Below are positions 41,347-50,985 of a stretch of DNA of 64,000 nt, in pieces; within the stretch, counting starts at the first letter, position 1, and each line of letters opens with the position of its first letter. The notes below the pieces were generated by a model. That model had not been told where the DNA came from. It saw only the letters and a list, made by a program, of their open reading frames with translations, and ran no database searches. This DNA is from Oikopleura dioica (lineage: Eukaryota; Chordata; Appendicularia; Copelata; Oikopleuridae): assembly GCA_907165135.1 (NCBI GenBank), contig OU015566.1, forward strand, positions 64,501 to 128,500, read 5' to 3'. Both the position numbers and the translations under genes were made by a program.

Positions 41347-44300
41347 TTATATTTCAGTTTCAAAGTCCGGAAGAAAAACAAGAACATTTTTACGCATTGG
41401 ATGATTTGGAAATTTTTTAAGCAGTTCTGTTTCGATAGATGCCTGTAAAATTGTTTTTGAGCAGTTTCGAAATTTACAGGGTAAATCATAAAATGCGCAT
41501 ACAGTTTTTAGCTCGGGGACAGTTAGTTCGTACAACGTTCGCTCTTTTTGCACTCTAAAGACCGCAAAAAAAAGGAGTTGTTCGTTTCTCGATTTACGCC
41601 AATTCGGATATTCTCTACGAATAGTTTCCTTCACTTTTATCTGAAGTTTTGCCCTTGATTCCTCAAGATCAAATTCCTGATTCATTTTAAAAAGAATGAA
41701 TAAAAGAGAGTCTCTTGTTAATTCGTTCAGTTTGATAAATATACCATTTTCAACATAGGTCTCCTCTATGTCGTCTGTATTTTTCCATTTATCATTAAGA
41801 TGTTCGAAAAAGTCAAGATCATGATTTTCCATTTTAATTAAAATTGACATGTTTTCCAAATTATTTTCAACTGTAAATTTAGCAATTTTACGCTCGACAA
41901 CGGAATCATCAGATCTTTCCCTTCTACGTTTTAAAGCAACTAGCGGATCAATTTCGGGCAATTTATCGTACGATGTCAAATTAACAGAGAGCTCAGAATC
42001 AGAACTTGATTTCTCGGAATCAAGCACAATGTCTGATCCATTTCCTACTTGATTTAAATCACGTTCTTGATTACCATTTATATTCGGTACTGGCATTTCT
42101 ATCAAAAGAGTCGATGAGGATGAAAAATTTTCTGGTTCTGAAGAAGAACTAGACCGCTCCCGATAAGGTTCCGATTGTAAAGACTGATCTGACCTTTCGG
42201 AGGAGAAAGGTTCATGCGCTTTTTCCGATTCTTTTTCTGTGGGGGAATTTTCAGCAAACCGGTCGAGGGAATCCTTCGAAAAAAGACAGTTTTCGGAAAA
42301 AAATTCAAAAAACTCGAGATCGTTCTCTTGTGGCTTTGTCACAATCTTGGAGTATTTTTCAACATCATTATTCGTCTCTAAAATTGAATTTCGCTGAGAA
42401 TAACTTTTCATATGTTCCGCATGTCGCCTAAATTCGTCCTTATCATTTTTAACAGCGTACCACAGACCACTCGGGGATTTAAACGTCACTTCATAAGGAC
42501 CTAAAAACGGAGGAAATTTTTCGCGGAAATTTTTAATAAGAACTTTATCGCCTAAATTGTATTCTTTGAAACGGGGATTTTCAAATTTGGTCATTCTTTT
42601 TTGCTTTTCTTGTTCAATTTTCGCACGAATTTTCTCAAAGTCTACGTCGATTTTATCTCCGTATGTTCGCCAATAAGGGTCTTGAAAATGATGACTGCTT
42701 TTTATACCAGTTTCTACACAAAATGGGGTTGTTCCGAGTACTGTGTGTAAACTACTGTTTATTTCGTGAACAATTTCAAACAGAAAAATATCCCAATTCA
42801 CCCAATTTGAACGAGCCCTGAGCCTGGCTTTTATGGTTCTATTGACGTTTTCAACTTGCCCGTTAGATTGGGGATGACGCGGGGGAATATAATGTACACC
42901 AATTTTATTTTCTTTCAAAAATTTTTCAATCAGAACGTGTTCCTTCGCGTTATCTAAAACCATATATTTTGGAAATTTTGGATTTCTAAATAATACGCTC
43001 CGGAATTTTTGCAGTAAATAATCCGATTTTTTGCACGATAGGGGCTCCGCGTAAACTTTTTTGCTAAAACCGTCAATAACCACCATTATATATTTATGAC
43101 CAAAATCAGTTTCTTGAAGTGGGCCAATTAAATCAAAGTACAAAATTTCAAAAGGGCCGCTTGGTGTTTCAGATTTGCCTAAAGGAGGTTTGTTAGGCTG
43201 TAGATTTGGTTTTGAAATTTGACATTTGTGACATGATTTTATAAAGCTCGCGACTGTATTTTTTAATCCCGGCCAAAAATACTTTCTAGAAATTTTTTCG
43301 GTTGTAATATCGACTCCGAAATGAGAGTGATCATGATATTCGCTGCAAATTGTCTCTGTCAATGCCTCGGGGACGCAAAATCTTTTTTGATAGGCTGGAG
43401 AATTTATAGCTAGCTCACCAGACCCAAGGATTTCAAGGTCAGGTCTACGTAAAAAGAATGGGTAAAGCTCGCTTGGTGGGTTATTTGGCCATCTATCAAT
43501 ACTAACGAAACGTCTAACTTGTGATAATACTGGGTCAGATTTTTGAAACTCTACGAATGATTCAGGGGTAAATTTTATTTGATTGATCGAACAATTTAAT
43601 GTATTACGACTAAGGCAATCACTTATTTTCATTTGATGAGTTTTCCTCTGTTCAATTCGAAATGAAAAGCCCTGAAGCTCCGTAAACCATCTTTGAATTT
43701 TTAAATTATTTGTCTTGAAGGATTGAGCGTATTTAACACAAGAGTTATCAGTAATCCAAAGAAAATCGACATAAGCAAGATAAGCCCTCCATCGTTCCAT
43801 ACATGTCTTCCCACTATAAAGTTCTTTTTCCAATGTCCCGTATTTCTGTTGTGCCGGCGTAAAATTAAGCGAGTGGTAAGCTATCGGTTGTAGGCAATTA
43901 TGAGAATGATGGTGATTTTTATTTCGCTCCGCGCAAAGATAAAGAACTCCACCAAAACTATGATTAGATGCGTCTGTCTCGAGTACGAAAACACCGTCAT
44001 TTAGTGGGGGGATTTTGAGCTCAAGAGCGTTATGGCAGATGATACTTTTGAGCTTTTCGAGTGAAATCGTCGCCTCTTTTGTCCAACAAAATGACCCTCT
44101 GTACGTTTTTGAAATTTCTACTCCCAGGGGTGCAAAATTTTTAATAAATTTTCTGTGCTGCGAAAGAAGTCCGAAAAGTGATTGTGCCTCCTCACGGTTT
44201 CTCGGAATAGACAGATTTTTAACCGCTTCGATCTTGTCCTGTGATGGCCGTATTCTCCCTTCAAAAATTTCAAAACCCAAAATGCATGCTTTTCGCTCAA

Positions 44301-44604
44301 AAAAACTCGCTTTGTCGATGTTAATCCGTAAATTATTTTGGTCTAAAATTTGAAATAATTTACGTAAATTGGCTATATGTTCTTCTTCCGTTCTTGAATG
44401 GACCACTAAATCGTCAAGATAAGCGCAAATTTGAGTTTTCGGCGTGTCTCGTAAAATAACATCCATGCATTTTGCGAAATGAATAGGGGCATTTTTGAGA
44501 CCCATTGGAAGCCTTTTCCAAGTAAATTGTCCGTCTTCAGTCGAAAAAGCTAGTTTTTCTCGCGATTTCTCATCTACGAGGCACTGATGAAATCCTTTTC
44601 GCAA
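41347..44604 (-). pseudogene. pol: Element E Pol segment 2 (RT core, RNase H, integrase, tail)
   Basis: 1085 codons in one frame after the lesion near 44604. RT MGLKNAP-type motif and YLDD (44410-44421); RNase H ETDASNHSFGG, TLEKELYS and ITDNS; integrase zinc motif H..H..CHKC, Asp 43132-43134, Asp 42952-42954 and Glu 42850-42852 (33 residues between); GPY motif FLGPYEV; RRHAEHMKSY. Acidic Ser-rich tail with LTSYDKL and a KRRRERSDDS basic motif. Complete terminal domain with LYELTVPELKTVCAFYDL and KFPNHPMRKNVLVFLP. Everything after the lesion looks functional. Confidence 0.92.
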
Positions 44605-45806
44605 ATCAACACAAGAAAAATAATGCTATTTTCTAAATACCCTAAAACGTCTTCAATTTGTTGCAACGGATGATGCTGCTGGAGCGTAAACGAATTTAAT
44701 TTCCTGTAATCAATACATAATCTGAATGTACCATTCTTTTTCCTTACGAGTAACGCGGGGCTATTATAGGGTGAATTAATTCGCATTATCATGTCTTGCC
44801 CAAGGTAGGAGGTAGTAGTACCGGTCATTATTCCCCGCAAGGCATATGGCGTTCTGTACATATTGCTACAAATCGGGCGATCAGTCTCTAGTTCAATCGA
44901 AAATTTTTCAAGGTTCGAAACAGGCAAATTGTCGTCCTCGTCTTGAAATAAATGGGTGTATATAGCAAGAAGACCAAAAAGTACCGGCTTATTCTTTTTC
45001 GATATATTGCCTATTTTTAACCGCGAAAGAAGAAAATTAAGATCTTTTTTTGAGGGCTTGATTTGGGCGATCTCAGCTATTTCCGCTAGTTTTGCAAAGG
45101 CCGTGCCAGCAGGAATTTTAACTGTAGAATTCAGGGGATTTATAACAAGAATACGAAAGAATGGATTCTCGGGATCAACTCTCTGGAATGATTCTATTAA
45201 CTCTAGCTTCGAATTTTTAAGCTGGCTTTCTTCTAAAAAAAGATTCATTGATCTGTTCAAATGAGGAATTTTTAAATCGATAATTTGCTCACTTTTGCCT
45301 CGAAATGTGTAAGTTTGCTCAGAAACGGCATAAAAACTGTCTTGCTCAATGTTATTAACTGTTGGGCTTTTTGATGCATTATTACATAAATTCGCCATTC
45401 GCTCTATAGGACCAGATTTAACTAGACGATTTCGATGAAGATTGATCATAATTTCATTAGATTTAAGTGCTTCCGAACCGAGAATTGCCTGACAATTGTC
45501 ATTTACAATATAAAATCGCGATTTACCCCATTTTTCCGTTTTAACATGAAAATCACATTCGACAAAACCAAGAATTTCAATACTTCCTCCACCGTAATTT
45601 TTAGCAAAAATATCAGGGGCTTGAATTTTAACATTATCGGGAATAAATGATTTGGGCAAAAGGTTAAGTTGGGAGCCAGAATCGACGAGCATTTTTATTT
45701 TTTTTGAAAAAACTGTCATTTCTACAAAATATTGTAATCCAATGCGAAAAATTGAACAAGTCCTTGGAACTGGTGCCTGACCAGGGCTTTCAGTTCCATT
45801 TACTCG
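44574..45806 (-). pseudogene. pol: Element E Pol segment 1 (protease and RT fingers)
   Basis: Begins at 45806 in the -1 frame of gag. The protease active site is LVDSGSQLN, with DSG instead of the DTG of the other elements. It continues through MINLHRNR, FRGKSEQIIDLKI and the RT motif RLCIDYRKLNSF. The frame is lost in a T-run near 44610, where five Ts stand where six are needed, just before the KGFHQ region. Confidence 0.88.
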
Positions 45807-46909
45807 TTTTTTGAAGTTTCTTCTCCCTCGACCCGAGCAGCTCTGTAAATTCTATCGGGATTATCGGGGCAAGCTGTTTTCATGTGGCCTTTTTTCTGAC
45901 AAAAATGACAGGTAATAAAGGGGCAATGCGATCTAAAATGAGTGTCTGTGTTACAAAATCCACAAAATCGTCGAGGCCTTGGCCGATCCGGGTTTGGCGC
46001 GCCCAAATTTCGACTTTGAAAATTCCGTTGCTGGTTATTTTGACGCGTCAAACTCTGATCGTTGCGGCGATCAACTTCTAATTTTGCAATTGTTGCCGTT
46101 AGTTTTTCAATTTGATCATGAAGCGCACTCGCCCGTTTTTCCGCCGCCTCTTCTGATTTTTTCTGTTCAATTTTCAATTGAGAAATTTGATCCTCAAAGG
46201 ACATTGTCGATTTTGAAATTAAGTCGGAAGTCGACTGGAAAAACGAGCCAAGTTTCGCGTCAATTTCGATTTGGGCAATTTTGGGGATAGTCTCATTTCG
46301 TTTTCTTTTGTCAAGAAATTTGGATATTTCCTCGGGTGTTTTTTCAAGCATACACTGATCGCGAAGAAAATTCTGCAGTTCAGGCGTGAGCGATTTTCTA
46401 AATTGCGCGTCGATAATGTATTCTCTCGCGTCCGGTTTCTGCGTAATTTTCTCCGCGACAGTTTTAACACGTGACAAAAATATCTCGAATTTTTCATTGT
46501 TCTCGCTCTTTCGGGTGAGATTTTCCATTTTTTCTTTGTTTCGAAGGATCTTTTCCTCGGGCGATTCGTCGCCAAAAACAGACGTCAAAAAAGACAATTT
46601 TTCCTCAGCTGATTCAAATCCATAAAGATCTTCCCCGTATTCCCTAAGAAATTCCGGCTCGCATGAATTATAAACAAAAGAGCTTGAAAGGCGCGAAAAT
46701 TGAGCCTCGAGGTCCTCTTTGTTTTCGGGTTTATTTTCCGCCAGAGATTTTTCAAAAATCCATTTTGCACGCTGTAATTTGTCTTTAATTGTAGAATTAA
46801 TCAAATTGAATTCGAAATTTCTCATTCCTAATCTAATCATCTGATTTGGGGAAACCGAAAAAAGCGCATGACTCTTGTACAGTACCTCTTCAGGAGTTGG
46901 GGTCACCAT
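45800..46909 (-). CDS. gag: Element E Gag polyprotein
   Basis: 369 residues from the junction ATG (46909), which gives MVTPTPEE; the DNA TGGTGACCCC after the LTR A is also the best primer-binding-site match in the window. An in-frame upstream extension into the LTR exists but is unlikely to be used. Capsid-like body to about 215, Lys/Glu coiled-coil-like region about 230-285, basic linker, two CX2CX4HX4C knuckles (CGFC..., CHFC...), and a TSKNE end overlapping the slippery site. Confidence 0.93.
   Translation of the reverse strand: MVTPTPEEVLYKSHALFSVSPNQMIRLGMRNFEFNLINSTIKDKLQRAKWIFEKSLAENKPENKEDLEAQFSRLSSSFVYNSCEPEFLREYGEDLYGFESAEEKLSFLTSVFGDESPEEKILRNKEKMENLTRKSENNEKFEIFLSRVKTVAEKITQKPDAREYIIDAQFRKSLTPELQNFLRDQCMLEKTPEEISKFLDKRKRNETIPKIAQIEIDAKLGSFFQSTSDLISKSTMSFEDQISQLKIEQKKSEEAAEKRASALHDQIEKLTATIAKLEVDRRNDQSLTRQNNQQRNFQSRNLGAPNPDRPRPRRFCGFCNTDTHFRSHCPFITCHFCQKKGHMKTACPDNPDRIYRAARVEGEETSKNE
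45806..45812 (-). promoter_or_regulatory. -1 ribosomal frameshift slippery site A AAA AAC (element E)
   Basis: Gag frame reads TCA AAA AAC GAG TAA. A AAA AAC is in phase one codon before the stop and pol is in the -1 frame. Confidence 0.86.
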
Positions 46910-47311
46910 GATACGGAAGCGGCTGTCCTGCAAGAATTTTGCTCGATCTCTAACTCTAGAATGCCAAGCCAAAATAACGAGAATCAAATTTTAAATTTGC
47001 GTGGTTTTATTTGTGATTTGAATGACTGAAAAAGGCGCGACGCGGGGTTAAATAGCAGCGAGATTTGATCAGTGTTTTTGAACAAGCGGTTGTTTTTGAA
47101 AAACAATTTTTCTTTTGAAAACAAGGAAGAGAGCCCGTGGCTTTCTTTAGCGGTTTTTCTTGCGGGAAATCCTTTCGGATCGATTTCTTTTCGGAAGACG
47201 AGCTGATCGAACTTGCCAAGCAAGTTATTTTCAAAGGTTTCGGGAGCCGGCGCCGCGCGTGACGAGATAAAACGCAAATTAATTTTTTCAAAATAAAAAG
47301 CAGAAAATAAT

Positions 47312-47357
47312 AACAGCCACTTAAACTTCTCACTATGTGACCGTAGAAGTGACTGTT
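47312..47357 (-). promoter_or_regulatory. Leader hairpin II (element E)
   Basis: Minus strand: AACAGTCACTT pairs with AAGTGGCTGTT (one G-U) around inner TCAC-ATA-GTGA and GAAGTTT. Lies between the candidate donor and acceptor. Confidence 0.65.
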
Positions 47358-47518
47358 AATTATGGTTGAAATAAAAAAGGATGAGAAAAGTAAAAGAATA
47401 TATACAAAATTTTAACAAATAAATTGAATAAAATTTGGTCAGGATTTTATAAAATGAATTTATCAAAATTGAAATCACAGAAGAAGCAAATTCCAAGGAA
47501 CATACCCGGGGAAGTTAC

Positions 47519-47568
47519 TGTCGCGGTTCGCACCGTATCTTCTCTTACGGATGAGCTAATTTGCGACA
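47519..47568 (-). promoter_or_regulatory. Leader hairpin I and splice-donor-like site (element E)
   Basis: Minus strand: TGTCGC pairs with GCGACA across about 38 nt, followed by GTAACTTCCCCGG and GTATGT. Same geometry as in C and F with other bases in the stem. Confidence 0.58.
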
Positions 47569-48112
47569 AGCGGACGCCCTGACATAGAGTTTGTCCGACC
47601 CCACGGCACCGAGATGATACGACGGTTTATCGGCTCGTTGGAGTAGTTGTTGTTGAAGAAGATGTTGACGACTTTCTTGTTGTAGAAGTTGAATCGTATG
47701 CACTGTCAATAATCGAACTTTAAAAATCGCAAAGCAATGATAAGAAATATCGATAAATAGATTAAACATGCAGTTTTGCAAATAGCATATTTTTGGATGA
47801 ATTGACATCAGATTGCACTAGAAAAGTATTATGATGAGAGCATATGAGCATTCCAATGATAGAACGTATAGATCGTAAGGAGATGACATGATGATAAGAC
47901 AATTTTGGGTCAATCTGGCTCGTTAAAACTGACCATCTTTTCATTTTAAGTAGAATATCGTGAAATGATTTTTGCAAATATGTCTGATCAATTTGGTGAT
48001 ACCAAGCTGACAAGACAAATTTAAACTAACGTAGAACCGAATTGGCGTAAATATTTGGCCGTGAAATAAAAATTTTTTATTTGGCTTGAGGCGTTGTTCC
48101 CTAAGGATATCA

Positions 48113-48848
48113 TAAAATTTGGGCAAAAAACGAAATTTCAAAATTTTGACCTCGTTTTTGGGCGATTCATGATAACGATGACCATCGAAAAAAAAATTTT
48201 TTTTCTGTTGGGTTTGAGAGGCTCAGAATCAACCAAAATGACGCTCGGAAGACGGCAGAAACGCTGCAAATAAAATAAGGGCAAAAAACGAAATTTCAAA
48301 ATTTTGACCTCGTTTTTGGGCGATTCATGATAACGATGGCCATCGAAAAAAAAATTTTTTTTTTGAATTTTTTTTCTGTTGGGTTTGAGAGGCTCAGTAT
48401 CAACCAAAATGACGCTCGGAAAACGGCAGAAACGCTGCAAATAAAGTTAGAGCAAAAAACGAATTTTCAAAATTTTGACCTCGTTTTTGGGCGATTCATG
48501 ATAACGATGACCATCGAAAAAAAAATTTTTTTTTGAATTTTTTTTCTGTTAGATTTGAGAGGCTTAGAATCAACCAAAATGACGCTCGGAAGACGGCAAA
48601 AACGCTGCAAATAAAATTAGGGCAAAAAACGAAATTTCAAAATTTTGACCTCGTTTTTAGGCGATTCATGATAACGATGACCATCGAAAAAAAAATTTTT
48701 TTTTTTTGAATTTTTTTTCTGTTGGGTTTGAGAGGCTCAGAATCAACCAAAATGACGCTCGGAAGACGGCAGAAACGCTGCAAATAAAATTAAGGCAAAA
48801 AACGAAATTTCAAAATTTTGACCTCGTTTTTGGGCGATTCATGATAAC
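48113..48848 (+). repeat. Satellite array 5 (about 4 monomers)
   Basis: Variants in order: short A/T tract; GGCCATCG with GGAAAACGG; GTTAGATTTG with GGCTTAG; TTTTTAGGCG. This is the same series as in arrays 2 and 6. Ends at ATAAC, duplicated by element F. Confidence 0.95.
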
Positions 48849-49032
48849 TAATATCGATACATAAGAAGAACAGAAAAAAAATCGAAATTGAATTTTGTTA
48901 CTTTCACGGCCATAAACGCCAACTCGGATAGATTTTTGATTCTTTCACAAATCAACTGTAAAACTTGAAATCTTGAGCCGATTTCATGGATTGCCAGCAT
49001 GAGTACATCTTAATCCCTCTTATTCTACGTAG

Positions 49033-49040
49033 CGTACGCG
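49033..49040 (+). promoter_or_regulatory. CGTACGCG promoter-like box (element F LTR)
   Basis: CGTACGCGCTATTT followed about 10 nt later by CATCAAAGGCACATTAGCC, as in B and D. Role inferred from conservation among families. Confidence 0.45.
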
Positions 49041-49327
49041 CTATTTCACTTCATCAAAGGCACATTAGCCAGCCGTCTTCGGGCGTTAGAATTTCACTCT
49101 TTTTAGGAAGCATGAATATTCAACCCTTATTCTATTGGAAACAAGTTCGATTCATTAATTCTCTAAAATATTCTTCTAGTTTCAGTTTAATCCCTTCTTA
49201 TTATTCTGTAACGATTCTCAAGCTACAATTCAACCCTGGAAAAGCTGAAACCGACGACTTCTTCCTTGATTTCACCTGGACCAGTTGTATGAATATTCAT
49301 CCCCAGCCGAGTTCCGCTTCTGCGGCT

Positions 49328-49366
49328 TGACAGTGTGACCCCGTGCCCCGCGGGATGGCGCTGTCA
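49328..49366 (+). promoter_or_regulatory. Leader hairpin I and splice-donor-like site (element F)
   Basis: TGACAG (49328-49333) pairs with CTGTCA (49361-49366), then GTAACTGCTCCTG and GTAGGC. Differs from B by a compensatory C-G to G-C swap. Confidence 0.65.
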
Positions 49367-49544
49367 GTAACTGCTCCTGGTAGGCGTTTTTGTTTGAACC
49401 CTTTTTTGGCTCGATTAAGGACGAATGGCTATCATCTTTAAAAACGACAAAACTGCACGTTCTACAACAACGACAACTGCTCCATCAACGACAACGACTG
49501 CGAATGGACTGACAACGATTTTGGACATGGACTGATAACGACTT

Positions 49545-49594
49545 CTTATCAAAAGTGATACGGCAACATAGTTGGAAGTTGACCTTTTGATAAG
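49545..49594 (+). promoter_or_regulatory. Leader hairpin II (element F)
   Basis: CTTATCAAAAG pairs perfectly with CTTTTGATAAG around inner CAAC-ATA-GTTG and GAAGTTGAC. In B the inner stem is CCAC/GTGG and in G TCAC/GTGA, so paired positions change together. Repeated in the 3' LTR at 56362-56411. Confidence 0.7.
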
Positions 49595-49884
49595 TCAAAA
49601 TGATTACATGGGAATCGGCTGCTTCTTGCGTAACAATCACTGCTGCGAAAATGAGGAAAACAACGAGAAAAACAAAAGCGCGAAATGCGCCGCGCAAAAT
49701 GAAAACATCCGCGAAAAATTTGGCGAAATGCCCTTATTTGGAAATCTTAACATCTGCGCGAAATTGAAAATTGAAAATTTGAAATTTCAAAATCATTCTC
49801 GATCTTACCAAATATAATAGCGTCGATTCCCGAATTTTTAGTGTCTTTATTTGCAAGTTGCATTCTAGCTTAGAGAACGGTATC

Positions 49885-50985
49885 ATGGCGACCGATGGTA
49901 CGAGCCTTCAAACAAAGGTACATAAAATGCCAGAAGAATTGTTATTTTCGCATTTTCCTACTCTTAATCCCAGGCAGTTTTTTCGGCCCAACATGCTCTC
50001 ATTCGAATTTGAAAATTCCCAGAAAAGTCTTAAGGATAAGATTCAAGCAATGAGAAAGATTTTTGAGAAATCAATCACTGATCACGGGCGAGAATCAGAG
50101 AAAGTTTCGTTAATCTCGCAATTTGAGCGTGCTTCAGTTGATTGTATTCGCAATAATTGCTCTCATGATTTTTTAAATAATTATGCTCGAGAAATGTCAG
50201 GTTTTGAGACGGCCGAGAGTGCGTTTGAGTTCTTGGAAAGTCTTTTTGGTCTCGAAACGGCGGAGGAGAGACAGGAGCGGGCAAAAATGGAGCTCGAAAA
50301 TCTAACGCGACGCACGGACATGAATGAAAAATTCTCGGCGTTTTTGCAGCGTATTAAAACTGTTGCAAAGATAATTTCCGAAAAAGAAGATGCCGTAAAT
50401 TTTATCGTGGACGCGCATTTTTCGAAAAATTTAGAGCCATCAAATCGCGCTTTTTTGCGTGACCATGGGTACAGTAAGAAAACGACCGCGGAGATTGTTT
50501 CCTTTCTGGACTCAAGGGAGAGGTATTTAAGTATCAATATTTCTGCAGTACGCCAGAATGATTTGTCTGAATTTGTCGATAAGACGAGCGAAATTTTAGA
50601 GTCAAAATTAAACGCAATTGAGGCAAATTACGAAAAGCGCGCTGCAGAATTTACCGAGAGTATAAATAAACTTACGGCTACAGTCGCAAAGCTTGAGCTT
50701 GAGAAAAGCAAAATTGAATCTAGAGCCAATTTACAGCCAACAATTCCCCAAATGCACGCTCCTAGATTTCCTTCGCAATATTGGGGTCCCCAGCCAGGTC
50801 ATCAAGGTCAGCCAACCGGTTACCCGCCCCGTCCAACCGCTTTTTGTTTTAATTGTCATCAATATGGCCATTTTAAATCACGATGTCCAAAAATTCTTTG
50901 CTTTAATTGTCAGAAGCACGGGCATATTGGTCGTTTTTGTCCAGAAAAATCCACCCAAAAAGACATTAAAGAGTCAAAAAACTAG
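49885..50985 (+). CDS. gag: Element F Gag polyprotein
   Basis: 366 residues from the junction ATG (49885, last base of the LTR, plus TGG). Motifs MPEELLF, RQFFRPNML, CSHDFLNNYAREMS, then MNEKFSAFLQRIKTVAK and NRAFLRDHGYSKKTTAE in the capsid-like body. A Glu/Lys coiled-coil-like region (about 235-280), Pro/Gln-rich linker, and zinc knuckles CFNCHQYGHFKSRC and CFNCQKHGHIGRFC follow. Ends ESKN at the slippery site. The intact reference for the broken B copy. Confidence 0.94.
   Translation: MATDGTSLQTKVHKMPEELLFSHFPTLNPRQFFRPNMLSFEFENSQKSLKDKIQAMRKIFEKSITDHGRESEKVSLISQFERASVDCIRNNCSHDFLNNYAREMSGFETAESAFEFLESLFGLETAEERQERAKMELENLTRRTDMNEKFSAFLQRIKTVAKIISEKEDAVNFIVDAHFSKNLEPSNRAFLRDHGYSKKTTAEIVSFLDSRERYLSINISAVRQNDLSEFVDKTSEILESKLNAIEANYEKRAAEFTESINKLTATVAKLELEKSKIESRANLQPTIPQMHAPRFPSQYWGPQPGHQGQPTGYPPRPTAFCFNCHQYGHFKSRCPKILCFNCQKHGHIGRFCPEKSTQKDIKESKN
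50976..50982 (+). promoter_or_regulatory. -1 ribosomal frameshift slippery site A AAA AAC (element F)
   Basis: Gag frame reads TCA AAA AAC TAG, so A AAA AAC is exactly in phase and abuts the stop. The -1 frame is open from 50970 and becomes pol, leaving only 16 nt of overlap. Confidence 0.9.

Larger units (their letters stand above)
40093..48112 (-). mobile_element. Element E: complete Ty3/Gypsy-type LTR retrotransposon, one frameshift
   Basis: Minus strand. Flanked by the 5-bp duplication TAAAA (40088-40092 and 48113-48117). LTRs 40093-41296 and 46909-48112, both 1204 bp, show no difference in the parts I compared. Gag is intact; pol carries a single one-base lesion in a T-run. Same family as the solo LTR. 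Confidence 0.95.
46909..48112 (-). repeat. Element E 5' LTR
   Basis: 1204 bp. On the minus strand: a CAA-rich tract, hairpin I, a donor-like CGG|GTATGT (47505), hairpin II, and an acceptor-like TTCTTGCAG (46928). Lacks the 91-bp block, with its TGCGTACATAC box, seen in the solo LTR. Confidence 0.95.
48849..49885 (+). repeat. Element F 5' LTR
   Basis: 1037 bp, TAATAT to GTATCA. CGTACGCG box (49033-49040), then CAAAGGCACATTAGCC, CCGC-TTCT-GCGG mini-stem, hairpin I, donor-like CTG|GTAGGC (49380), CAACGAC-rich tract, hairpin II, and an acceptor-like TTTATTTGCAAG ending 49856. Confidence 0.96.
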
